NCBI GenBank assembly: GCA_902608175.1
Contig: CACLNC010000003.1
Location: forward strand, 1-52,795
Reading direction: 5' to 3'
DNA: 52,795 nucleotides
DNA from: an uncultured marine group I thaumarchaeote
GTDB lineage: Archaea > Thermoproteota > Nitrososphaeria > Nitrososphaerales > Nitrosopumilaceae
Of this stretch, positions 44,530 to 52,795 are shown in pieces. Position 1 is the first letter of the stretch, and the number at the start of each line of letters is the position of its first letter. Below the pieces are notes generated by a model. The model was given only the letters and a program-made list of their open reading frames with translations, was not told where the DNA came from and did not search any database. A program made the position numbers and the translations under genes.

Positions 44530-45930
44530 ATGGCAACTGAAAATATTGACATGGATTATTCGAAATATGACTTTAAAGATTCAACTGAGATGTATGTTCA
44601 TCTTAGTAAAAAAGGACTAACAAAAGATACTGTTAGAGAAATCAGTAAACTAAAAGATGAACCAGATTGGATGCTTGATTTTAGACTTAGATCATATGAC
44701 GTTTTTATGAAAAAACCAATGCCGCAATGGGGTGGAGATCTAAACAAGATTGATTTTCAAAATATCTATTATTATGCAAAGGCCTCTGAAAAAACAGAGA
44801 AAAATTGGGATGATGTTCCAGAAGATGTAAAAAATACTTTTGATAAGCTTGGAATTCCAGAAGCAGAAAAAAAATTCTTAGCAGGTGTTGGCGCACAATA
44901 CGAATCTGAGGTTGTATATCATAACCTTAGAGAAGATTTACAAAAACAAGGTGTATTATTCTTAGATACTGATTCTGCATTAAAAGAACATCCTGAAATT
45001 TTCAAAAAATATTTTGGAAAAATAATTCCACCAGAAGATAACAAATTTTCTGCATTAAACAGCGCAGTGTGGAGTGGTGGTTCATTCATCTACATTCCTC
45101 CTGGAGTTAAGGTTGACATGCCATTACAAGCATACTTTAGAATTAACGCAGAAAATATTGGTCAGTTTGAGAGAACATTAATCATTGCTGATGAAGGTTC
45201 TGAAGTTCATTATATAGAAGGTTGTACTGCACCAGTTTATTCTTCAGAGTCATTACATTCTGCGGTTGTTGAACTTGTTGCACATAAAGATGCAAAGTTA
45301 CGTTATACAACTATTCAAAATTGGAGTAATGATGTTTACAACTTGGTAACTAAACGAGCTTATGCTTATGATGGTGCAACTGTAGAATGGATAGATGGTA
45401 ATATTGGAAGTAAACTTACAATGAAATACCCAGGAATCTATTTGATGGGACCAAAAGCATACGGTGAAACTTTATCAATTGCTTTCGCTGGTAAGGGCCA
45501 ACATCAAGATACTGGAGCAAAAATGGTTCACATGGCTCCTGATACAACTTCTAAAATTACATCAAAATCAGTTAGTCGCAGTAATGGTCGTTCAACCTAT
45601 AGAGGTCTTTTACATGTTGCAAAAGGTGCAACAAATGTAAAATCTACTGTAAGATGTGATGCACTGTTACTTGATGAGACATCAAAGACTGACACATATC
45701 CTTACATGGAAATTAATCAGGAAGATGCAACAGTAACTCATGAGGCAACAGTTGGAAAAATTGGTGATGAACAAATTTTCTATCTCATGACGCGTGGCTT
45801 TAACGAAGAGGAAGCACTATCACTGATTGTAAACGGATTCATGGAACCATTTACAAAAGAACTCCCAATGGAGTATGCGGTAGAATTGAATAGACTCATC
45901 AAATTGGAAATGGATAATTCTGTCGGTTAG
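44530..45930 (+). CDS. sufB: Fe-S cluster assembly protein SufB
   Basis: [50 protein letters not shown]. Confidence 0.96.
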   Translation: MATENIDMDYSKYDFKDSTEMYVHLSKKGLTKDTVREISKLKDEPDWMLDFRLRSYDVFMKKPMPQWGGDLNKIDFQNIYYYAKASEKTEKNWDDVPEDVKNTFDKLGIPEAEKKFLAGVGAQYESEVVYHNLREDLQKQGVLFLDTDSALKEHPEIFKKYFGKIIPPEDNKFSALNSAVWSGGSFIYIPPGVKVDMPLQAYFRINAENIGQFERTLIIADEGSEVHYIEGCTAPVYSSESLHSAVVELVAHKDAKLRYTTIQNWSNDVYNLVTKRAYAYDGATVEWIDGNIGSKLTMKYPGIYLMGPKAYGETLSIAFAGKGQHQDTGAKMVHMAPDTTSKITSKSVSRSNGRSTYRGLLHVAKGATNVKSTVRCDALLLDETSKTDTYPYMEINQEDATVTHEATVGKIGDEQIFYLMTRGFNEEEALSLIVNGFMEPFTKELPMEYAVELNRLIKLEMDNSVG

Positions 45931-45947
45931 AAAAATTAAGAAAAAAA

Positions 45948-47348
45948 ATGTCACAATTAGCATTATCTTCTATTGATTTATCTATAATTGATGAGATCTC
46001 ATCTTCTAAAAATGAACCAAACTGGTTAAAGGAATATAGAAAAAATTCACTGGAAATCTATAATGAATTACCACAGGAAGTTTCTCCATTATACAACAAA
46101 TATTCTGATGCTAAAAGAATGGATCCAAAACAGGTTGCACTATCAGCCATTTCTGATTCTTCATTCCCAGATTTCTTAAAGAAAAGATTAGATGAAATCA
46201 AAAAAGAAAACAGTATTTTTCAGATAGGATCCAATATTCATTCTGTCAATATTCTTGATGAGGAAAAATCTAGTGGTTTAATCATCTCATCAATAGATGA
46301 TGCATTAAAAGATCATTCAGATTTAATACAAAAAACCTTAGAAAGTACAAACTCTAACGAGGACAAGTATACAGCATTAAATAATGCTGCATTTAACTCT
46401 GGAATTTTTGTTTATGTTCCAGAAAATACTGTAATTGAAAAACCAATCCATTTAATTTCATCATTATCGTCAGACGATATATCAACTATTTCTCGTAACA
46501 TTATTGTCGCTGAAAAGAATTCACGTGCAAAAATTATTCAAGAACTTTATTCATCAAAGACATCAAAGCAACAGGCATATCTTGAATTACTAAACATCTC
46601 TATGGCTGAAAATAGTAACATTGATCTTACTACATTACAAATGATGGATCAAAGTTCAGTTAACTTTTCTACAAGACGAGCAAATATTGCTCAGGATTCT
46701 AAAATAAACGCATATCTAGGATTATTTGGTACTATGTTATCACGTTATAGGATAGATTACCAGCTTAATGGTACAGGCTCTTCAGTAAATGATGCAGAGG
46801 TGGTATTTGGAAATAGTGATCAATCATTTGATCTTAATACAACTATAAATCATAATGCTCAATCAACTGAAGGAAAAGTAGTTGAAAAATCAATTCTAAA
46901 GGATACTTCAAAATCATTATTCAAAGGAATGATCAGAATTAATGAAGAAGCAGCACATTCTAGCTCGTTTTTGTCTGGACGTTCAATACTTCTTGATAAG
47001 GGAGCAAAATCAGATGCAATACCTGGACTAGAGATCCTTACTAATGATGTAAAAGCTACACACTCAGCATCAGTTGCACAAATTGATGAAGAACAAATTT
47101 TCTATCTTGGAACTAGATGTCTCTCACGTAGTGAAGCTGAAAGAATTATTGTTGAAGGTTTCCTCGAACCACTATCTCGTTCTATGTCACATCAAGTTAG
47201 GGCATGGATAGCGTATTTGATTGAATCAAAATGGCAAGATAAGGAATTATCCATAAACAATGATGAGCAGTTAAAGGCAATAGTTGAGGTTGAAGAAACA
47301 AGATATAATGAAAATGCAGAGATAGAGCAGCATTACAAGTATAGGTGA
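45948..47348 (+). CDS. sufD: Fe-S cluster assembly protein SufD
   Basis: SufB paralog downstream of sufB; VYVPENTVIEKPIHL, GSSVNDAEVVFGNSDQSFDLNTTINHNA. Confidence 0.93.
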   Translation: MSQLALSSIDLSIIDEISSSKNEPNWLKEYRKNSLEIYNELPQEVSPLYNKYSDAKRMDPKQVALSAISDSSFPDFLKKRLDEIKKENSIFQIGSNIHSVNILDEEKSSGLIISSIDDALKDHSDLIQKTLESTNSNEDKYTALNNAAFNSGIFVYVPENTVIEKPIHLISSLSSDDISTISRNIIVAEKNSRAKIIQELYSSKTSKQQAYLELLNISMAENSNIDLTTLQMMDQSSVNFSTRRANIAQDSKINAYLGLFGTMLSRYRIDYQLNGTGSSVNDAEVVFGNSDQSFDLNTTINHNAQSTEGKVVEKSILKDTSKSLFKGMIRINEEAAHSSSFLSGRSILLDKGAKSDAIPGLEILTNDVKATHSASVAQIDEEQIFYLGTRCLSRSEAERIIVEGFLEPLSRSMSHQVRAWIAYLIESKWQDKELSINNDEQLKAIVEVEETRYNENAEIEQHYKYR

Positions 47349-47665
47349 ATAAATTGAGTGATTGGATAAAGGTCTGTAATACCAACGAAATAAGTGATAA
47401 TCAAATATTTCCATTTGATCATGAAGGGAATAAAATCATGCTTGTGAAAAAAGATGGATCGATTTTTGCACTTGATAGAATTTGTACACATGCAGAGGCT
47501 GATCTTTCCACTGGAATTCTAAGTGAGTCTGGAATAACATGCCCACTACATCTTTCTGTTTTCAATTTAGAGAATGGGACTCCACAAAATCCACCAGCCG
47601 AGAAATCATTGAAAACATATAATCTAAAAATAGAAGAAAATGAAATCTATTTGGAGGCACTATAA
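47345..47665 (+). CDS. Rieske-type [2Fe-2S] ferredoxin
   Basis: ICTHAEADLSTGILSESGITCPLHLSVFNLENG (CxH...CxxH). Confidence 0.92.
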   Translation: MNKLSDWIKVCNTNEISDNQIFPFDHEGNKIMLVKKDGSIFALDRICTHAEADLSTGILSESGITCPLHLSVFNLENGTPQNPPAEKSLKTYNLKIEENEIYLEAL

Positions 47666-48910
47666 TTGCAAAGCACTTCATATTCTCTTGAAAATATTAG
47701 AAAAGACTTTCCAGTTTTAGCTAGAAAGGTAAGAGATGAAAAAGATCTAGTCTATCTTGATAATGCAGCTACTACTCAGAAACCAATTCATGTTATTGAT
47801 GCAATTTCAGATTATTACAAAAATCATAATTCTAATATTCACAGAGCTGTTCATGCACTGGCGGAGGAATCTACAGAAGCATTTGAAGCAGTTAGAGATA
47901 AAATTGCAAAATTTTTGAACATTAAAGACCGTCAAGAAATTATATTTGTTAGAGGAACAACAGAAGCTATCAATCTAGTTTCATATTCATGGGGTAGAGA
48001 AAATGTCAAAAAAGGAGATATCGTTGTAACAACTGAATATGAACATCATTCAAACATAGTTCCATGGCAATTATTAGCGCAAGAGGTTGGTGCTGAGATA
48101 AAATACATCGATATTGATGAAAATGGTGAATTAATACTAGAACAGTTAGATGATCATCTTGCAACTGGTAAGGTGAAATTGGTTGCAGTAAGTCATGTTT
48201 CAAATGTATTAGGAACAATAACTGATGTTAATAGAATTATTACAAAGTGTAAAGATGCCGGAGCAAAAATTCTGATTGATGGTGCACAAGCAGTTCCACA
48301 CATGAAGGTGGATATTGATAGTCTTGATTGTGATTTCTATGCATTTTCTGGTCATAAAATGCTAGGTCCAACTGGTGTGGGAATACTTTGGGCAAAAAAA
48401 GAGCATTTGGAGAAAATGCAACCATTTCATGGTGGTGGAGATATGATTCGAGAAGTTCACAAATATGAGACAACCTGGAATGATTTACCTTACAAATTCG
48501 AGGCTGGAACCCCAAACATAGCTGATGTTATTGGTTTTGCTGCAGCAATTGATTATCTTTCCAATATAGGAATGGATAACGTAAGAGCTCATGAAATTGA
48601 GTTAACTGCATATGCACTTGAAAAAATGAAGAATGTTAAGGGTTTAACAATATATGGTCCGAAAGATCCTCAAAAAGCTAGTGGAGTAATTTCTTTCAAC
48701 TTTAATGATGTTCATCCGCACGATGTTGCAACTATAATTGATAAAAATGGAGTTGCAATTAGATCTGGTCATCACTGCGCACAGGTTTTGATGGAAAAAC
48801 TAAATGTTGCTGCAACTAATCGTGCTAGTTTCTACATCTATACTACAAAAGAGGAAGTTGATGTATTGATCAATTCATTAGAGGATGTTGCAAGGGTGTT
48901 CAAATTATGA
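47666..48910 (+). CDS. sufS: Cysteine desulfurase SufS
   Basis: YLDNAATTQKP, GTTEAINLVS, YAFSGHKMLGPTGVGILW, RSGHHCAQVLM. Confidence 0.96.
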   Translation: MQSTSYSLENIRKDFPVLARKVRDEKDLVYLDNAATTQKPIHVIDAISDYYKNHNSNIHRAVHALAEESTEAFEAVRDKIAKFLNIKDRQEIIFVRGTTEAINLVSYSWGRENVKKGDIVVTTEYEHHSNIVPWQLLAQEVGAEIKYIDIDENGELILEQLDDHLATGKVKLVAVSHVSNVLGTITDVNRIITKCKDAGAKILIDGAQAVPHMKVDIDSLDCDFYAFSGHKMLGPTGVGILWAKKEHLEKMQPFHGGGDMIREVHKYETTWNDLPYKFEAGTPNIADVIGFAAAIDYLSNIGMDNVRAHEIELTAYALEKMKNVKGLTIYGPKDPQKASGVISFNFNDVHPHDVATIIDKNGVAIRSGHHCAQVLMEKLNVAATNRASFYIYTTKEEVDVLINSLEDVARVFKL

Positions 48911-49356
48911 GTGCTGATCCAATTTATACCGAAATGATTATTGAATATTCTAGGAATCCTTCTAATTTTGGGAAAATAGATGAACCGCATATTCATAGAC
49001 ATGATAGTAATCCATTATGTGGTGATAGTATAGATCTTTACATCAATATTGATGAGAATAAAGTATCAAATGTAAAATTTGATGGAAAGGGATGTGCAAT
49101 ATGCATGGCATGTACTTCTGTTTTAACTGAGATGATTCAGGGCAAGACTCTTGACGAGGTTAAAAATTTCCAAAAGGATGAACTTCTTGGAGAATTGGGG
49201 TTAGAGCATCTCATTAAAACCAGTCCTGTGAGAATTAAATGTGCATTGTTATCGCTTAAGGCATTAAAACATGGCATCTACACATTCTTTGTTGAAAAAA
49301 TGAACGATACTGAATCAGCAGGTAACTTAAAAGAAGAGGCATCTAGTCTCTATTAG
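48907..49356 (+). CDS. sufU: SufU/IscU-like scaffold protein
   Basis: YSRNPSNFGKIDEPHIHRHDSNPLCGDSIDLY, GKGCAICMACTSVLTEMIQGKTL. Confidence 0.92.
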   Translation: MSADPIYTEMIIEYSRNPSNFGKIDEPHIHRHDSNPLCGDSIDLYINIDENKVSNVKFDGKGCAICMACTSVLTEMIQGKTLDEVKNFQKDELLGELGLEHLIKTSPVRIKCALLSLKALKHGIYTFFVEKMNDTESAGNLKEEASSLY

Positions 49357-49357
49357 C

Positions 49358-49702
49358 ATGAGTGGGTTTATCCCTAAAACACCATTTGTTTTACAAATTA
49401 GAAAAATTATTTATGAAAACTTTAACGAAGATGACTTGAGATTTAACAATGACCAGATTTTTGAAATTATAAGGCAGAATGGAGATATTGATTCATCTTG
49501 GATCATCGATAATTTAGAAGAAGATTTTAAGAAAATTTGTGATGATGAACTTGTAAGATGTATTGCACAGAATTTCACTACGCAGTGGTATAAGCTATTT
49601 GATATTGTAGAGAAACAAAATTGCAACTCATGCAACCAGGAAATTTTTATTGGTAAAGAAGAGAAAACATGCCCAAATCCTTCATGTGGGGCAACTATTT
49701 AG
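49358..49702 (+). CDS. Hypothetical protein with C-terminal zinc ribbon
   Basis: CNSCNQEIFIGKEEKTCPNPSCG. Confidence 0.7.
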   Translation: MSGFIPKTPFVLQIRKIIYENFNEDDLRFNNDQIFEIIRQNGDIDSSWIIDNLEEDFKKICDDELVRCIAQNFTTQWYKLFDIVEKQNCNSCNQEIFIGKEEKTCPNPSCGATI

Positions 49703-50903
49703 AACGATATTTTATTGCAGATTCTTCTAATGATTTGATCATAGGTAGCTCTTCACCAGCTATGTACCTAACAAGCGCACCACCAGCTGTGCTTATGTGA
49801 TCAACCTTGTCAGAGAGTTCATATTTTTTTAGTGCAGTAGTCAAGTGACCACCACTTACAATGGTTGTAGCCATAGAATTTGCTACATATTCCAAAAGAG
49901 CTTTTGTACCAGTTTTGAAATCATCTTTCTCAAAATATCCTGCTGGTCCACTTATGAAAACAGTTCCTGATCCAGAAATAGTTTTACCATAATGTTCTAT
50001 GGTTTTTTGTCCAACATCAAATATTTCATCATCATTTTGCAAGTCTCTAACGTCAATTTCTGTTCTAGAACCATTATTATTTACAGCAACATCCACTGGT
50101 GTAGAAAAAATATCTGGATGCTCACCAATCAATGCATGTGCATTTGCAACATGTTCATCTTCCCTTTTTATGTTAAGAGGGAATTTGATTCTTCCTTGTG
50201 CTCGCATGAAAACATTTGCAATAATACCAGTTAACAATATATGATCAGCACGTTTGTTATCGATTAATTTCTTAATCGCCATCAATCTATCACCAACTTT
50301 TGAACCACCTAAAACTATTGTGTATGGTCCCTTTGCAACATCAAGAATCTTTTGTAATTGCATTACCTCTTTTTCTATTAATTTACCTGCACATGTAGGA
50401 AGAACTTGTGCAAAACCAACTAATGATGGATGTGTTCTGTGTGCACTAGGGAAAGAGTCTAAAACAAATAGATCAAATAATCCAGCAAGTCTTTTTACCA
50501 TAATTGTTTTTGCAGAATCTTCTAATGAGAATTCATAGTTTTCTTCCGCACACAAACGAAGATTATCTAACATAATAATATCATCATCATTCATATTTTT
50601 TATTTCTTCAATAGCTGATGCACCAATTACATCTTGCACATATTTCACCTTTTTACCACAATATTTTTCAAGAACTTTTGCGTGATTGTTCATTCCAACA
50701 AAATCTTTTCTACCAACTCTACCTTGATGTGATATTACAACAATTTTTGCACTATTCAATGCTTTTATTGTAATTGCGGCTTCTTCTATTCTATATTCAC
50801 CTAAAATCTCTTTTGTGTCATGATCTATTGGTACATTAAGATCAACTCTAAGCAAGACAGTTTTACCTTTAAGATCAAAATCATCCAGCGTGAGTATGTC
50901 CAC
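49695..50903 (-). CDS. pgk: Phosphoglycerate kinase
   Basis: VLLRVDLNVPID, LDSFPSAHRTHPSLVGFAQ, VLGGSKVGDRL, STAGGALVRYIAGEELP. Confidence 0.95.
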   Translation of the reverse strand: MDILTLDDFDLKGKTVLLRVDLNVPIDHDTKEILGEYRIEEAAITIKALNSAKIVVISHQGRVGRKDFVGMNNHAKVLEKYCGKKVKYVQDVIGASAIEEIKNMNDDDIIMLDNLRLCAEENYEFSLEDSAKTIMVKRLAGLFDLFVLDSFPSAHRTHPSLVGFAQVLPTCAGKLIEKEVMQLQKILDVAKGPYTIVLGGSKVGDRLMAIKKLIDNKRADHILLTGIIANVFMRAQGRIKFPLNIKREDEHVANAHALIGEHPDIFSTPVDVAVNNNGSRTEIDVRDLQNDDEIFDVGQKTIEHYGKTISGSGTVFISGPAGYFEKDDFKTGTKALLEYVANSMATTIVSGGHLTTALKKYELSDKVDHISTAGGALVRYIAGEELPMIKSLEESAIKYRSK

Positions 50904-51011
50904 AATTATTTATTCATAAATCCCATTAAATCTGTTTATCCGATCATTTGAATACAGACATAGTTGTTATGATAAGAAAAATTAATAGCAGTAGAAGAAG
51001 GAGATGCATAA

Positions 51012-51671
51012 TTGCAGAAATTTATTTTTGATATACGTTCTAGAGGTTTTGTTCTAGTAGTAGTAGGGTTTCTGATTTTTACCGCATTGGTGTATAGTGA
51101 AGTTTCTGTAGATATTGAAGAATCTATAATTATTTCTTTCCAGAATATGGCCGGCAATTCTACGATTGATTACACATTTTGGATATTTACAGAGATTGGT
51201 GGGATATGGCCAATATTGATACTTTCATTTGTTTTATTCATTAAGCGTAGTACAAGAAGAATTGGATTAATTCTGGTTCTAGCAATTTTATTATCAACTG
51301 TTGCTGCAGGATATTTCAAAGATTATGCAATAGAACGTGATAGACCATCTCTTGAATTTTTGGGTTCTGAATTCCCAATTGATCCTGAAGCTGACACAGG
51401 AACATTAGGTGGTAAAGGCTCTTACCCTTCTGGTCACTCTGCACGTGCATCTGTAGTAGCATTTGTAATTGGATATGTCATGTCTGAAAGATATCCAAAT
51501 GCTTGGAAACTTTTGTGGCTGTTCCCAATAGTTGTAGGAATTAGTAGAATCTACTTGTTGCAGCATTATCCTTTAGATGTTGTTGGAGGAATATTATTTG
51601 GCTTGATTATTGCTAATATCCTTTCACTAAAACTCAAACTACCAATACTGCCATCAAAATCCGAAACCTAG
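51012..51671 (+). CDS. PAP2-family membrane phosphatase
   Basis: KDYAIERDRPSLEF, GSYPSGHSARASVV, SRIYLLQHYPLDVVGG. Confidence 0.92.
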   Translation: MQKFIFDIRSRGFVLVVVGFLIFTALVYSEVSVDIEESIIISFQNMAGNSTIDYTFWIFTEIGGIWPILILSFVLFIKRSTRRIGLILVLAILLSTVAAGYFKDYAIERDRPSLEFLGSEFPIDPEADTGTLGGKGSYPSGHSARASVVAFVIGYVMSERYPNAWKLLWLFPIVVGISRIYLLQHYPLDVVGGILFGLIIANILSLKLKLPILPSKSET

Positions 51672-52043
51672 TTCATCTAAAACATGTGCACTGACTAAAA
51701 CAATTGCATAATGATCTCCATCATGATGATATGTCCAATATTTAATATTCCGATCTTGTTCTGCCTTTCCTAATCCAGCGGTGACAGTTGTTGTGACTAT
51801 ATAACCAATTCTTTTTGCAAGTCTAGGTTCTTTTGGCATTATAACCTTAAATCCCTTTTTTTCATTTAAAAAACCAAGTTCTACCATTTCATCTGCAGCA
51901 ATAGATGCCTCTTTTTCATCATTTACATTAAATGATTTTAAGATCGGTATTTGTTCAATTTCCTCTTTTGACATTGTTTTTATGTATACTTTATCGTTTT
52001 TTAAAATTTTGATTTTGTCAAGAATCTTCACTACCCAAGTCAA
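51654..52043 (-). CDS. Hypothetical protein
   Basis: 129-aa ORF, 18-bp convergent overlap with PAP2 gene. Confidence 0.6.
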   Translation of the reverse strand: MTWVVKILDKIKILKNDKVYIKTMSKEEIEQIPILKSFNVNDEKEASIAADEMVELGFLNEKKGFKVIMPKEPRLAKRIGYIVTTTVTAGLGKAEQDRNIKYWTYHHDGDHYAIVLVSAHVLDELGFGF

Positions 52044-52085
52044 TTACTCATTATAGTATTAATTTAAGCAACTTTGAAAAATTTC

Positions 52086-52795
52086 ATGAGTATGGTATCT
52101 TATGCTTCAACAGCAAAAAAGTTAACTGATCAAAAAAATGAAGCAAGTAAAAATCGTAGGAAAAATGAGAGAGAGTTAAAAAAAGCAAAATCATTAAGCA
52201 GGAAATACTCTTCTAACCTTAAAACCATTCATCGTAGAGTAGAATCCTCCCGTGAGCAGGCAGAGGATGTTGGTGGTGTATTAAACCAGCGTCAAGCACA
52301 ACTTGAAAGTATTCAAAGACTAAAACAAAATGCTGAAGAGCGTCTAGTAAAAGAAAGAGAAAGTTTAGAAGAATCAGAAAACGAAATGGAGTTTTCCCAA
52401 ACAGCAGATGAAAAGCAAAACATTTCATACAAAATTAAAATGACTTCTGGTAACATCGAAGATCTGAAAAATCAAATTAAACAGAGGAATTCTATGGAAA
52501 AGAAAATCATACAAGATATTGAAGAGTATGAAAAATCTAAATCAAAAATTAATTCTAGTATTAAGAAAAATCTTCAGGCAAAACCTGGACTAGTTAAACT
52601 TGCTAAATCAACTGTGAAAAAAGTTGATACAACACAAAAAAGATTTGGAACTAGTAAACGACGTGAAGAAAGTACAAAAAAACAGCTAGTATCAGTTACT
52701 AAAAAATTGAATGAACTTGAAAAACAGAGAAGAGCAAGAAAAGCAAAAGAGGCTGCACTAAAAAGAGCAAAAGCAAGAAAAGCAAAAGAGGCTGC
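52086..52795 (+). CDS. Basic coiled-coil protein, truncated by window end (not in ORF track)
   Basis: ATG 52086, MSMVSYASTAKKLTDQKNEASKNRRKNERELKKAK..., no stop read through to the window edge. Confidence 0.75.
   Translation, partial: MSMVSYASTAKKLTDQKNEASKNRRKNERELKKAKSLSRKYSSNLKTIHRRVESSREQAEDVGGVLNQRQAQLESIQRLKQNAEERLVKERESLEESENEMEFSQTADEKQNISYKIKMTSGNIEDLKNQIKQRNSMEKKIIQDIEEYEKSKSKINSSIKKNLQAKPGLVKLAKSTVKKVDTTQKRFGTSKRREESTKKQLVSVTKKLNELEKQRRARKAKEAALKRAKARKAKEA
52734..52795 (+). repeat. 23-nt direct repeat, offset 39 nt, reaching the window edge
   Basis: gcaagaaaagcaaaagaggctgc at 52734-52756 and 52773-52795. Confidence 0.9.

Noticed and set aside
1-52795. CRISPR arrays, prophage, transposase or rRNA genes
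   Set aside because: None seen: no regularly spaced repeats of 25-40 nt, no integrase/transposase-like ORFs, no rRNA-like sequence

Overview
AT-rich archaeal chromosome segment. Gene content and order point to an ammonia-oxidising thaumarchaeon of the Nitrosopumilales. This is inferred from protein families only; no database search was run. The window is mostly core genome: (i) the end of the ribosomal superoperon (uL30-uL15-SecY-AdkA-EMC3/DUF106-Cmk-Cbf5); (ii) a 2-oxoacid/2-hydroxyacid redox block (LhgO-like, D-2-hydroxyacid dehydrogenase, KorAB); (iii) CofE, LeuCD; (iv) Rpo3-eL18-uL13-uS9; (v) the exosome superoperon (SBDS-Rrp4-Rrp41-Rrp42-eL43-Pcc1-prefoldin beta-XPF) facing Nob1-NadK; (vi) a ferredoxin fusion, a GT2 glycosyltransferase and coiled-coil proteins; (vii) three tRNAs (Ser-GGA with a 14-nt intron, Gly-GCC, Glu-CUC) plus the tRNA splicing endonuclease; (viii) an ABC exporter followed by a tetrapyrrole (HemL-HemC-CobA-X-HemD) and Fe-S assembly (SufB-SufD-Rieske-SufS-SufU) supercluster; (ix) Pgk and PAP2. 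I saw no CRISPR array, rRNA, IS element or prophage. The best leads are three short ORFs missing from the supplied ORF track (two Cys-rich microproteins and a C2H2-like microprotein), a degenerate PLD-like helicase-N-terminal fragment next to tRNA-Glu facing a possible NTase/HEPN-like protein, an N-terminal unknown domain fused to a 7Fe-type ferredoxin, a putative winged-helix protein inside the tetrapyrrole operon, and an EndA whose expected catalytic His appears to be Asp. All functional calls come from reading the sequence by eye.
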